A stretch of 64,000 bases of DNA, taken from SKVR01 sp046291875. Its GTDB lineage: Bacteria; Bacteroidota; Bacteroidia; Bacteroidales; UBA7960. Below, in pieces: positions 52,208-61,511 of the stretch. Every line of letters begins with the position of its first letter. Positions within the stretch are counted from its first letter, which is position 1. Where the stretch lies: NCBI GenBank assembly GCA_046291875.1, contig JBKBSF010000023.1, forward strand, positions 1-64,000. The letters are read 5' to 3'. The translations under genes were made by a program, and so were the position numbers. The notes under the pieces were generated by a model. That model was given only the letters and a program-made list of their open reading frames with translations, had not been told where the DNA came from and did no database searches.

Positions 52208-53224
52208 TTAATCCAGCAAAGCTGCATCGCGAATTCTGCGGCGCAATATGTTGGAATAGCTGCGGGCTTTTTTCACCCCATAGTCGGTATAGGCTCGCTG
52301 GGCATGACTGAGAGCGGTATCGAGATCGCCCTGTATTTCGTACATGAGCGCCAGGTTGTAATACGACCTTCCTGCTGTTTTCCTTTTAGATGAGTTGGCG
52401 GATCTTTTCCATGCTTCCATGGCTCCGGACCAATCGTTTACGGTAGCACGGCGCACCCCGATATTAAAATTGGCATCTCCCTTCCCTTTGGTGAAGAAAT
52501 CGCGGTTGGCACGATACCAGTTGGGGCTTATGCGGTTGGCATACAACCTTCCGGCTGCATGGCTTACCTCCAGCACGGCTTGTCGCTGATCTATCAGACC
52601 CCCAATGGCCAGCTGCAAAACAGTACCTTTGGCTTCCCACTTGCGATTGTGTCCATAAAGATGCTCATCGATGATCACTTTTCGGGCCGGATCGTACAGG
52701 CGAAAGCCCAGGTTTACGGTGGCCACCCCTTCAGCATAAAACTCTCTTGATTTCCTCACATTGCCTTCCCGGTCTTTTTGTTCTACTTCACGGCTTCCAT
52801 TGGTAACGATAAAGTTGGAGTCGAAGGTCTCCAGCACCAGTAAGGCATCCGTTCCATATTTGCGGCAAAGGTTTTCCACCTCCTCCCACGACAGAATGGG
52901 GGGCCAGAACCCGGGAGCCGAGGGGCTTTTAATGTTTTCGTCGGCCCGAACCACCTGATAACGCTGATTGTCCTGCAGGTTGCGCAACAGCCCATCCATG
53001 GCACGCTGGGCGCCCTCCTTGTCAAGGCCGGGTATTTCTCCTGTAATGATGCTTTCAATGGTTCCCAGATTGCGGCGTTCGGTTTCACTGCGATCGAGCA
53101 GCAGCACCCGCTGCACATGCGGGCCCACAAATACCTGTGCAGGGCGCTGAACGGGCACATATACCGTGCGGCTGCAGGCAAGGGAAATCAAGGCAAGAAA
53201 AATGATGGGTAAAAAACGGTTCAT
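52208..53224 (-). CDS. Lipoprotein with C-terminal TPR-like region (possibly DUF6340)
   Basis: The 338-residue product was given the start at 53224 because MNRFLPIIFLALISLACSR is a clear lipoprotein signal (Cys17); the longer frame runs antisense into mnmA. Residues about 30-230 include VGPHVQRVLLLDRSE, GLLRNLQDNQRYQVV, LCRKYGTDALLVLETFDSNF and FRLYDPARKVIIDEHL, a layout like TolB/CsgG-type stress lipoproteins. The C-terminal 90 residues are TPR-like (NDWSGAMEAWKRSA; YYNLALMYEIQGDLDTALSH). I recall similar Bacteroidota proteins filed as DUF6340, function unknown. Confidence 0.75.
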   Translation of the reverse strand: MNRFLPIIFLALISLACSRTVYVPVQRPAQVFVGPHVQRVLLLDRSETERRNLGTIESIITGEIPGLDKEGAQRAMDGLLRNLQDNQRYQVVRADENIKSPSAPGFWPPILSWEEVENLCRKYGTDALLVLETFDSNFIVTNGSREVEQKDREGNVRKSREFYAEGVATVNLGFRLYDPARKVIIDEHLYGHNRKWEAKGTVLQLAIGGLIDQRQAVLEVSHAAGRLYANRISPNWYRANRDFFTKGKGDANFNIGVRRATVNDWSGAMEAWKRSANSSKRKTAGRSYYNLALMYEIQGDLDTALSHAQRAYTDYGVKKARSYSNILRRRIRDAALLD

Positions 53225-53423
53225 AGTTTTTGTGGATTGAGTGAGTACACAGTTTTCGCAGCGCAAGATAGCAAGTTTCAGGCCAGAGGTACCAGGTAAA
53301 TACACGGTCTTCGCATGCGTATTGTCTCGTGTTTTTAAGGCACGAACCAACAAATCAGAATATAATGCCGTCGCAGAAAAGTATTCGGGCAAGACCACCG
53401 GATTATTGCTGTGTAAAAAGTTG

Positions 53424-53431
53424 TAATTTTG
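53424..53431 (+). promoter_or_regulatory. -7-like element directly before mnmA
   Basis: TAATTTTG matches TAnnTTTG but ends only 4 bp before the mnmA ATG, which would give a leaderless or nearly leaderless message. It may be a chance match. Confidence 0.3.
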
Positions 53432-53435
53432 CGCC

Positions 53436-54635
53436 ATGCATAAAAAAGTTATCATCGGGCTTTCCGGAGGGGTAGATTCCAGTGTGGCTGCCTGGTTGCT
53501 CAAAGAACAAGGGTATGATGTAACGGCCCTGTTTATGATCAACTGGAAGGACAGCAGCGTGACCCTCTCAGGCGACTGCTCCTGGGAAGAAGATATCATT
53601 CTGGCCCAGCTGGTGGCCCGGAAAATTGGAATCCCTCTGGAAGTGGTCGACTCTTCAGAGAAATACAAAGCCAGCGTGGTGGAATACATGTTCTCGGAAT
53701 ATGAAAAGGGACGTACCCCCAACCCCGATGTACTCTGTAACCGCGAAATCAAATTCGACGTCTTCCATGAAGCCGCAAAACAATTTGGCGCAGATTACAT
53801 TGCCACCGGACATTATGCACGAACCGAGAAAGTGCTCACCGAGAAAGGCGAATTCACGCGGCTATTGGCCGGAAAAGATCCCAATAAGGATCAATCGTAT
53901 TTCCTTTGCCAGCTTTCGCAGGAGCAGTTGAGCAATGTGCTTTTCCCTATCGGCGATATTGAAAAGCCTGAGGTGCGTCGTATTGCAGCACACCTGGGCC
54001 TGGCTTCGGCCGAAAAGAAAGACTCGCAGGGCATCTGTTTTGTGGGAAAGGTTGATCTTCCTACCTTTCTGCAGCAAAAGCTCGCACCTAAAACCGGCAA
54101 TGTGATTGAAATTGACACTGCCGACACTACCCTTCTTACACAACACAAACTGTTTTCTGTTTCCATTGAAAATGATGAACACCTGGAAGCTGTTTGCAGC
54201 GACTTTGACTTTTCCTCCATGCACGGCATGGTGGCCGGGCAGCATCGCGGGGCCCACTATTTTACCATTGGCCAGCGCAAGGGGTTAAACATTGGAGGCA
54301 AAGCGCTGCCATTATTTGTGCTGGGTACCGATGTGGAGAAAAACATCGTTTATGTGGGACAGGGACATGACCACCCCGGACTGAACCGCAAAGGACTGTT
54401 TATCAGCCCGGAAGAGATCCACTGGATACGGCCTGATCTGGCCCTTACACCCGGCCAGGAAAAACGTTGCCTGGTGCGCATCCGCTACCGCCAGGAATTG
54501 CAAAGTGCGACCCTTATCATGCGCGAAAAAGGTCTTTATATTCTTTTTGATCAGCTGCAGCGCGGTATTGCCGCCGGCCAGTTTGCCGCATGGTACTATG
54601 ATGATGAAGTGGTGGGCTCGGGGGTGATTGGATGA
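53436..54635 (+). CDS. mnmA: tRNA-specific 2-thiouridylase
   Basis: The 399-residue product thiolates U34 of tRNA-Lys, tRNA-Glu and tRNA-Gln. The N-terminal PP-loop ATPase motif is VIIGLSGGVDSSVAAWLL. The two catalytic cysteines are in NPDVLCNREIKF (about residue 95) and SQGICFVG (about 200). The tRNA-recognition and beta-barrel C-terminal domain has GQHRGAHYFTIGQRKGLNIG and the closing AAGQFAAWYYDDEVVGSGVI. The protein is complete and slightly longer than the E. coli enzyme, with an extra segment at about 215-245. Confidence 0.96.
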   Translation: MHKKVIIGLSGGVDSSVAAWLLKEQGYDVTALFMINWKDSSVTLSGDCSWEEDIILAQLVARKIGIPLEVVDSSEKYKASVVEYMFSEYEKGRTPNPDVLCNREIKFDVFHEAAKQFGADYIATGHYARTEKVLTEKGEFTRLLAGKDPNKDQSYFLCQLSQEQLSNVLFPIGDIEKPEVRRIAAHLGLASAEKKDSQGICFVGKVDLPTFLQQKLAPKTGNVIEIDTADTTLLTQHKLFSVSIENDEHLEAVCSDFDFSSMHGMVAGQHRGAHYFTIGQRKGLNIGGKALPLFVLGTDVEKNIVYVGQGHDHPGLNRKGLFISPEEIHWIRPDLALTPGQEKRCLVRIRYRQELQSATLIMREKGLYILFDQLQRGIAAGQFAAWYYDDEVVGSGVIG

Positions 54636-54751
54636 TGTTGTTTTTCTTGTGTTCTTCTCCCAGAACTACCCTTTCAAAAATATTGTTGGGATAGTCCATT
54701 ACAATAAAACAGATAGATATTCTACAAACGACGAAGGAATAAGCCTTTTTA

Positions 54752-55020
54752 CTACTCACCATCCATCAGCAACTGCTTCAGTTGCGAATAATCATTGGGC
54801 AAGGTAGTAAATACTTCCTTCTTGTGCGCAATGGATTTGAGCTGGGCAGGTTTTCATATTCGAAGACATTACCTCCGATGGCAATTACCCTAAGTACCTG
54901 GCAATCGTCAGATATGCAGTCTATGTTAAAATGCTTTATTGATTTTCCACATGTGGTGATCTGTTTTTGCTGAAACGGGCTTACCTTACTTCTGAAAAAA
55001 CATGGGGCACGCAGAGGGAA
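54752..55020 (-). pseudogene. Decayed coding remnant, function unknown
   Basis: On the minus strand a frame without a start codon is open from 55020 leftward and reads convincingly protein-like (CGKSIKHFNIDC, VLRVIAIGGNVFEYENLP). Coding character then moves to another frame near 54843-54845 (LKSIAHKKEVFTTLP, SQLKQLLMDGE) and ends at a TAG at 54752-54754. A one-base loss in the CCC at that point would explain the shift. Upstream of 55020 all frames are broken. I do not recognise the family. The remaining gap from 54636 to 55260 shows no other feature. Confidence 0.4.
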
Positions 55021-55260
55021 TCAGCCGGAAAACTACATCCTTACAGGTTAAGTTGATTATTTCTTTCTATAACTTTACAACAATCCTCTATCATTGCTCT
55101 TTTTTGTAATACTTTTACAACAAAATTCACAACTACCATAACCCGGACCATGGGTACCCTTTTGTGCATTTATGCAGCATGCAACACATCTGCCCATTCT
55201 CAGCACAAACCAGAAGCCACAACATCCTTCAATCGAACCACACACCTAAAACCACCCGCG

Positions 55261-56166
55261 ATGAGCACAAATAGCCTGGAGCACAAACTTGTTCTTGATC
55301 TGGACTCCTGGATAAAAGGGAGCACAAGTATTTTCTTCCGCGCCTTACCCCCTTTTCTGATACAATACTTAAAAAGAGTTGTACGGCAGGATGAAATCAA
55401 CATCCTGCACAACCGGCACCATGACAAAATGGGGATGGAATACGTGAATGCCCTGTTGATCGATTTCAAGATCAACATAAGAATACACAATGAGCATTTG
55501 CTGGAAAAAGCAGACAGGTGCATTTTCGTAGCCAACCACCCCCTGGGGGGAGCAGATTCTCTTTCTTTACTGCATTGCATACACAAACTTAAGGGTAAGG
55601 TGGTTTCACCTTCCAATCAGTTTTTCAACTACTGTCCTAACCTTCGCCCCCTTATTGTGGGTGTGAATGTTTTTGGAAAATCGAGCAGCGAACAAATCCG
55701 TGCAATCAATGAAGTATTTCGATCAGACTCTCAGATCATGATTTTCCCGGCGGGTTTGGTTTCCAGACACATAAAAGGAAAAATCCAGGACCCTGAATGG
55801 CACAAATCGTTTATCAGCAAGGCTATCCAAACTGAGCGTTTTGTGGTACCGGCCTTTATCTCCGGGAAAAACTCGAAGAAGTTCTACCGATTATCCAGAT
55901 GGAGAAAGTTTTTCAGAATAAAAATGCCCGTTGAGGTATTGCTTTTACCCCAGGAATTATTGAATAAAAGAGGAAGTGACATTGATGTGGTTTTTGGCGA
56001 CCCCATCCCTCACACCACTTTTGATCACTCCAAAACACCGCACCAATGGGCACAAACTGTGCGTGAAATGGTTTATGAGCTGGGTGAGAAAAACCTTACC
56101 ACGATCCAAAATGACCCTATCACAAAACCCAACCCTTCATTATCGCAGAAAGTACAATTCTCTTAA
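55261..56166 (+). CDS. PlsC/hemolysin-like lipid acyltransferase
   Basis: The 301-residue product was given the start at 55261 (MSTNSLEHKLVLDLD); the upstream in-frame ATG at 55150 adds a stretch with no family look. The acyltransferase motif is FVANHPLGGADSLSLL, an HX5D version of the PlsC His/Asp pair typical of the hemolysin-related O-acyltransferases, followed by IMIFPAGLVSRHIKG (the E/P-G-type second motif) and VVPAFISGKN. In Bacteroidota such enzymes take part in glycine- or ornithine-lipid and phospholipid synthesis. It lies 69 bp before a methyltransferase gene, possibly the same lipid pathway. Substrate unknown. Confidence 0.82.
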   Translation: MSTNSLEHKLVLDLDSWIKGSTSIFFRALPPFLIQYLKRVVRQDEINILHNRHHDKMGMEYVNALLIDFKINIRIHNEHLLEKADRCIFVANHPLGGADSLSLLHCIHKLKGKVVSPSNQFFNYCPNLRPLIVGVNVFGKSSSEQIRAINEVFRSDSQIMIFPAGLVSRHIKGKIQDPEWHKSFISKAIQTERFVVPAFISGKNSKKFYRLSRWRKFFRIKMPVEVLLLPQELLNKRGSDIDVVFGDPIPHTTFDHSKTPHQWAQTVREMVYELGEKNLTTIQNDPITKPNPSLSQKVQFS

Positions 56167-56235
56167 ATCAGTTCTTGAGTTTTTTCTCCCAAAAGACATA
56201 CTGACTGACAAGCCAACGATACCCATCTAAAGTGC

Positions 56236-57033
56236 ATGAAAAAAATTCTGAGAACATGGTTTTTCCGCAAATGGTACTGGTTTATCAGCAATACGGATAA
56301 ACGAGCTGAGGTATTGTTTATGAACTTTGGTTATCATAATGATTCTGTTACGGTTGCCCTGCTACCTGGGGATGAAAAAAACCGCTACCCGATACAGCTC
56401 TATCATCAGTTGGCCCTTCGGGCAGACCTTGAATCAAAGGACATATGCGAAGTGGGTTCAGGCCGGGGTGGCGGGCTTGCCTGGATACATAAAACGTTTA
56501 ACCCCAAAAGCAGTATCGGAGTCGATCTGAACCCCCAAGCTGTAAAGTTTTGCAACCAATACTATCTGATGCAGGATTTACGGTTTGAAAAGGGTGATGC
56601 ACAGTCTTTGCCTTTGACCGACAATTCATTCGATATTGTATTGAATGTTGAATCCTCTCACCGGTATCCCTCTTTTGAGTTATTCCTTTCGGAGGCTTAT
56701 CGCATTCTCAGGGATGACGGCACGTTACTCTTTACCGATTTCAGGCGGCACATTGATATGGATGCAATGAATGCAGCAATCCTGGCCTCCGATTTTCAGG
56801 TTATGGATCAGGAAATTATTACGCCCTGTATCCTCAAGGCATTGGAGCTGGACGATGCTCGCAGAAGAGATCTGGTAAGACGACTTGTTCCGAAAGTATT
56901 ACAAAACCTTGCACTGAATTTTGCAGGAGCAAAAGGTACAAAAACCTACCATAACTTTTCAGAAAACAAGTTTGTATATTTTGTTTATGCTTTGAAAAAG
57001 AAGTTGAATCCAGCACAAAGTCCCGAGCAATAA
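56236..57033 (+). CDS. SAM-dependent methyltransferase
   Basis: The 265-residue class I methyltransferase has the SAM-binding motif ICEVGSGRGGGLAWI (about 70-84), the acidic residue of GVDLNPQAVKFC, KGDAQSLPLTDNSFDIVLNV (motif II) and AYRILRDDGTLLFTDFR (motif III). The C-terminal part (DLVRRLVPKVLQNLALNFAG) is shared with a broken copy at 61512-61972. The family includes lipid and polyketide methyltransferases of the phthiotriol type. Sitting just after an acyltransferase gene, it may act on a lipid; this is inference. Confidence 0.88.
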   Translation: MKKILRTWFFRKWYWFISNTDKRAEVLFMNFGYHNDSVTVALLPGDEKNRYPIQLYHQLALRADLESKDICEVGSGRGGGLAWIHKTFNPKSSIGVDLNPQAVKFCNQYYLMQDLRFEKGDAQSLPLTDNSFDIVLNVESSHRYPSFELFLSEAYRILRDDGTLLFTDFRRHIDMDAMNAAILASDFQVMDQEIITPCILKALELDDARRRDLVRRLVPKVLQNLALNFAGAKGTKTYHNFSENKFVYFVYALKKKLNPAQSPEQ

Positions 57034-57052
57034 CATTACGAACAGCTCGACA

Positions 57053-58150
57053 TCAACGAAATACCTCCCCCATAAACCGCCAGAAGCTGCGGTGAAAATC
57101 TTCTCCTTCCTCACCCGGGAAGGCCTCCAGGAAAGTCTTGCCCTGGGTTTGCCCCGGATACATGTGCAAAACCTCCCCATTGTAGAGCGGGATGATCTCC
57201 GGATGAAACTGGATCCCTAACACATTGGGATAATGCTTATGCTCAATGGCTTCTGCAATTCTTCCATCTGCAGACCATGCAGTTACATCCCATCCTTTAC
57301 CGATTTTCTGCAATGCCTGGTGATGAGAGCTTGCAATTACGGGCATGAGCGATACATCTCCGGCAACCTGCGCCATTATGCTACCCTCCTTCAGGCGTAT
57401 GCGGTGAAACGAATAGGGAAACACTTCGGGCTCGGTTTTGTAATGGATATAATAATTCCGATGCTGCTCGTCGGCTGGCTGAGCCAGTACCCCTTCAACT
57501 GTATGAACATTGTAGAGTTCTGTAGGGATATCCTGGTACATGGTGCCACCGGTAGCAACATTCATGGTTTGCATACCCAGGCAAATACCCAGTATTCTGT
57601 ACTCAGGGTTTTCTTCCAGAAACGGAGCAAAAGCCTCATCCTGGTATCCACCCAACAGATGAAACAGAAATGACAACTCCAGATGATGGCGTTGCGGATC
57701 GGTGATTACAGTGAGCAGGCTGGTTTCAGCTCCATAGATTGCGGGAGGTATATCGGGCCCGCCAAAGAAAATAACCCCCTGGCTATGTTCGAAAATTTTC
57801 CTGAAATCGGCGCTTAAGGCATTTTCTGCAAACAGGTCTGCAGGATCAAGTACCGGCTCCAGCCCCACAAGTGCAATATTGCCCGGTTGTTTTTCGCGCA
57901 GGTACTTGTGAGAAAGCGAGTAATCGTAAGCGGCAGCCTTGTGGTATACACCCACCACCTGGTAATTGCCGGGCAGAGTGAACAGCCCCTGGGAGGTAAG
58001 AAACATGAACCCCTCCAGGTTCAGCACTGTGGGGTGCATCAGCACAATGGTTCTCTCAGGATTGGCAAAGGGTGCGGGAGATTCATATCCTGAATCTGAC
58101 TGGCAGGAGAATATCAGAAGACTGAACAGAAGAAGGAAGGTACGGATCAT
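57053..58150 (-). CDS. Peptidase C26/class I glutamine amidotransferase-like lipoprotein
   Basis: The 365-residue product has a lipoprotein signal (LLIFSC, Cys16). The class I amidotransferase fold shows VIFFGGPDIPPAIYG, the nucleophile Cys190 in ILGICLGMQTMNVATGG, and His316/Glu318 in GIQFHPEII. Together these give the complete catalytic triad of gamma-glutamyl-gamma-aminobutyrate-hydrolase-like enzymes. Export to the envelope is unusual for the fold and points to hydrolysis of gamma-glutamyl or peptide bonds outside the cytoplasm. It converges with the methyltransferase gene. The substrate is unknown. Confidence 0.8.
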   Translation of the reverse strand: MIRTFLLLFSLLIFSCQSDSGYESPAPFANPERTIVLMHPTVLNLEGFMFLTSQGLFTLPGNYQVVGVYHKAAAYDYSLSHKYLREKQPGNIALVGLEPVLDPADLFAENALSADFRKIFEHSQGVIFFGGPDIPPAIYGAETSLLTVITDPQRHHLELSFLFHLLGGYQDEAFAPFLEENPEYRILGICLGMQTMNVATGGTMYQDIPTELYNVHTVEGVLAQPADEQHRNYYIHYKTEPEVFPYSFHRIRLKEGSIMAQVAGDVSLMPVIASSHHQALQKIGKGWDVTAWSADGRIAEAIEHKHYPNVLGIQFHPEIIPLYNGEVLHMYPGQTQGKTFLEAFPGEEGEDFHRSFWRFMGEVFR

Positions 58151-58396
58151 GACGAATGGATATTTTTGAATATAACTTACAAGAGTACTGCACTCAAAAA
58201 AACAAGGACCCCAAGCCCGACAAGGTCAAAGCCTCAGACTATGCCAGCTCTCCGACAACAACTGCTTAACCAGTTTTTTTTCTGATAAAAAAGTGAAGAA
58301 AGAAAGGGCAATCCAAAAATATACAATTATCTGGAAAATAATCATTCCAAATACCAACAGCTTTAAGGCAAACAGACAATACTCAATTACCAGTCA

Positions 58397-60136
58397 TCAA
58401 TGGCAGCACCATTTTGAGAGCATCTGTGACAACTCTTCCAGGGCAACGGGTTTTGTCAGGTAATCATCCAGCCCCTTACTCATATACTTTTCTTTATCTC
58501 CTTCAAAGGCATTGGCACTTAAACCAATAACAGGAGGCAGAGCAGAGAATTCTTTCCGCAGATTTACAGTAGCAGTTAAGCCATCCATAACAGGCATCTG
58601 GATATCCATAAAGATGACATCAAAAATACCGGGTTTGAAGGTTTTGAGGGCTTGTTCGCCATTGTTGGCAACCACTACACTATGCCCCAGTTTTTTGAGC
58701 ATCAGGGAGATCACCTTTTGGTTCACCTGCTTACCTTCCACAAGTAAAACGTTCAAATTCTGTGGTGAAGGCATGGTTTCGACTACTTCAGGCTGGTTGG
58801 ATATCCGGGCCGTGGCCACCAGAGAGTGAAATGTAAACCAGAAGGTACTTCCTTTGTTGAGCCGGCTTTTCACACCAACCTTTCCCCTGAGCAATGCGGC
58901 CAGCTCCTTGCTGATATAAAGCCCCAGTCCCGTACCTTCCACAGGCCTCATATCGTTTTGCTCCAACTGGGAAAACGGAGTGAAGATATCTTTCTGTTTT
59001 TGCATTTGTATACCGGGTCCATGATCGGTAACTTCAACCCGAAACTGACTGGACCTTTTGCGATGATCTGCCACAGGGAAAAACCTTACCACAACGGGGC
59101 TGCCATTCCCGTATTTCACCGCATTGGAAATAAAATTGGTGGCAATCTGCATTATTTTGGGAAGATCCGATTCAATTTGTTCCGGAAGATGAGGCGACAC
59201 CTCCAGTACGAAGGGAATGGATTGGCCACACAAGGAAACCAAAAGATGCCGAAGCCTGTCTACCAACTCCTGGGTAGGGAAGCAGATCTGCTGAACAGGC
59301 ATTTTTCCGGCTTCAATTTTTGAATAATCGAGCACCTGATTGATGATCATGCGGAGGTTCTGGGTAGATATCAGGATGGTTTCCAGGTAGTCTTTTTGCT
59401 GATCACTCATAGGTGTTTGCGCCAGAATATGCGCCATACCTTCGATCCCGGTTAATGGAGTACGGATTTCTTGGCTCATATTGGCCAGGAAGTTTTGTTT
59501 GATCTCAACTGTTTTCTTTGCCAGTACCACCTCCTGCTGGAGCTTTTTGCGTTGGGCCTTTTCGGTAATATCCATTACTACTCCGGTCCAGACACGGTCG
59601 CCATTTTTCAGCACCCTGGGAAACGAATACACATTCAACCAACTGTACTTTTTGCCGGTTTTCATTTGCCCCTCAAAGAAAAAGGGGGTAAAGTTGCGGA
59701 TACTGGCGTCATTCAACTGAAGAAAACGCTCTTTGTCATCCGGATGAACTTTCATAAAAACGGGCTTGATATCCTGGTTGGGATCTGTGGATTTCAAAAC
59801 GAACATCTCGGCAAATTTCTTACTAATAAAATCAATCTTGATCCGGATATTCAGCCCCTGGTTAAGATCTTCTTTTGCGGGAACTCTGAACCGAAAGATC
59901 CCCACTGGCTGATGATCGATGATATCTGAGAGCATTTCCTTGCTTTCAGCCAGCTCCCTTTCCGCATATTCCTGTTGCCGGATCAATTCAAGCAGCTGCT
60001 CGTTTCTTTTCTCCAGTTCTTTGATTCTCTTCTGCAATTCCGGGTAATAGCTTTTGCGCATAGATTTCTCACCCAGACCCATGATCTGCTCCAGGGTAGC
60101 ATCCCGATCTTTGGGTTTATCAGAGCGCCTCTTCAT
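58397..60136 (-). CDS. Hybrid histidine kinase-like protein with Gln in place of the phospho-acceptor His
   Basis: The 579-residue soluble protein has an N-terminal coiled coil (about 28-72), a PAS domain with PAC tail (about 72-190), a dimerisation/H-box helix (about 205-275), a HATPase_c domain (about 325-435) and a receiver (about 461-575). The H-box reads FLANMSQEIRTPLTG, so position 222, normally His, is Gln (codon CAA at 59471-59473). The ATPase motifs are intact: ATNFISNAVKYG, DHGPGI (371-376) and GTGLGLYIS. The receiver keeps Asp511 and Lys562, but its acidic pair is Glu467-Gly468 rather than Glu-Asp. Autophosphorylation on the usual His is impossible. Its start overlaps the end of the upstream dehydrogenase gene by 17 bp. 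Confidence 0.9.
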   Translation of the reverse strand: MKRRSDKPKDRDATLEQIMGLGEKSMRKSYYPELQKRIKELEKRNEQLLELIRQQEYAERELAESKEMLSDIIDHQPVGIFRFRVPAKEDLNQGLNIRIKIDFISKKFAEMFVLKSTDPNQDIKPVFMKVHPDDKERFLQLNDASIRNFTPFFFEGQMKTGKKYSWLNVYSFPRVLKNGDRVWTGVVMDITEKAQRKKLQQEVVLAKKTVEIKQNFLANMSQEIRTPLTGIEGMAHILAQTPMSDQQKDYLETILISTQNLRMIINQVLDYSKIEAGKMPVQQICFPTQELVDRLRHLLVSLCGQSIPFVLEVSPHLPEQIESDLPKIMQIATNFISNAVKYGNGSPVVVRFFPVADHRKRSSQFRVEVTDHGPGIQMQKQKDIFTPFSQLEQNDMRPVEGTGLGLYISKELAALLRGKVGVKSRLNKGSTFWFTFHSLVATARISNQPEVVETMPSPQNLNVLLVEGKQVNQKVISLMLKKLGHSVVVANNGEQALKTFKPGIFDVIFMDIQMPVMDGLTATVNLRKEFSALPPVIGLSANAFEGDKEKYMSKGLDDYLTKPVALEELSQMLSKWCCH

Positions 60137-61270
60137 ACAATACCTCCAGGTCGCGTTGTTTAGCTTTTCGTGGGTTGGTGATCAGGCAGGGATCCTTAAC
60201 AGCATGTTGGGCAAGGATCTTCACATCCGAAACCTTTAGACCCTTATCAGCCAGGCCATAAGCGATACCCAGCTCTTTCTTCAATTGTGTGAGATCCTGC
60301 AACAGCAACCGGGCCTTTTCTGAGCTGGTTCTTCCCTGTATATCGATACCCAACTCCCTGGCCACACGGTCGTAGCGCTCGGGAGCATGTTTGTAATTGA
60401 ACATGATAACGTGATCAAGCAGTATGGCATTGCATTCGCCATGTGGCAAATCCAGGTAGCCCCCCAGGCTGTGGGCCAGGGAATGAACGGCGCCCAGGCT
60501 AGCATTGGAAAATGCCAGCCCTGCCTGCATACTCCCAAGCATCAGCTGGGTTCGGGCCGAAAGATCATCGGGCTGATTTACAGCCAAAGGAAGATGGGTT
60601 CGCAACAACCGGATGGCTTCCAATGCATGCAAGTCTGTCATGGAAGAATGCGCTGTAGATACAAAAGCTTCAATGGCATGCACCAAAGCATCCATGGCCG
60701 TGCAAGCAGTAAGGTAGGGGCTCATGGTCATACAAACACGGGGATCAATCAATGCAAGATCGGGCACCATGGAGTTGGAGATGATGGCAAACTTCATCCG
60801 GCGCCCGGTATCATTGATAATAGCAAACTGCGAAACATCGGCAGAAGAACCACTGGTAGTGGGGATACAGATGAGCGGTGGGCCGGGAGTATCAACGTTA
60901 TCAATTCCTTCAAAAACTAAAATGTGCAAACCGTTGGTGCTTACAATACCGATCCCCTTTGCGCAATCCATCACGCTACCCCCCCAACGGCAATGATAAG
61001 GTCGCATTGGTTTTGCAGGTACATTTCAGCACCTTCCACAACTTCAAAGTCGCGCGGATTGGGGCTAACGCCCGAAAAAAGAACATAAGCAAGCCCCTGA
61101 TCCTCTAACTGATCCATCACTTCCTGCGCCCAGCCTGCCTGCATCACCCCGGGATCTGTGACAATAAAAGGCTTTTCGGCACCAAAATTCCTTGCATAAC
61201 GCCCCACGTGGCCCAGGGCAGTATTTCCAAAAATAATCTCAGGGGCAACAAATTTCCTTATATCTGCCAT
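60120..61270 (-). pseudogene. Iron-containing alcohol dehydrogenase, interrupted by a one-base frameshift
   Basis: Reading from ATG at 61270, the first 97 residues (IRKFVAPEIIFGNTALGHVG to LIIAVGG) are the N-terminal NAD-binding part of a group III iron-dependent alcohol dehydrogenase. The frame then ends, and the rest continues in another frame from about 60985 (GSVMDCAKGIGI; TTSGSSADVSQF; MDALVHAIEAFVS; the metal-site SLAHSLGGYLDLPHGECNA) to the stop at 60120. The join is a run of seven G on the coding strand (60979-60985); eight would restore AVGGGSVMD and a normal protein of about 383 residues. It may be a true mutation, reversible slippage or a sequencing error. The substrate (lactaldehyde, propanediol, butanol) is undetermined. 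Confidence 0.85.
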
Positions 61271-61511
61271 ATTTGCAACATTGCTTTAGGGGAAGAGAAT
61301 AATACCGCAGAAAAATTCTCTGCACCCCCTCCCGATTATACTGCAATGTACAAATTACATTAAAAGGCTTAAGCCGTATCTCACGTATTTTCAAGGAAAT
61401 ACAACATATTACCACATATCATTACCTTTGGGTATAACAAAAACGGTTGCACCCTAACACTGGTTGCGCGCGCAAGGGCTGTTGGTAAGAAAGAACCCAA
61501 GGAAGCCCCCC

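Noticed and set aside
53225..53752. N-terminal extension of the 52208-53224 lipoprotein
   Set aside because: It would run antisense through the mnmA start and place a lipoprotein signal in mid-protein.
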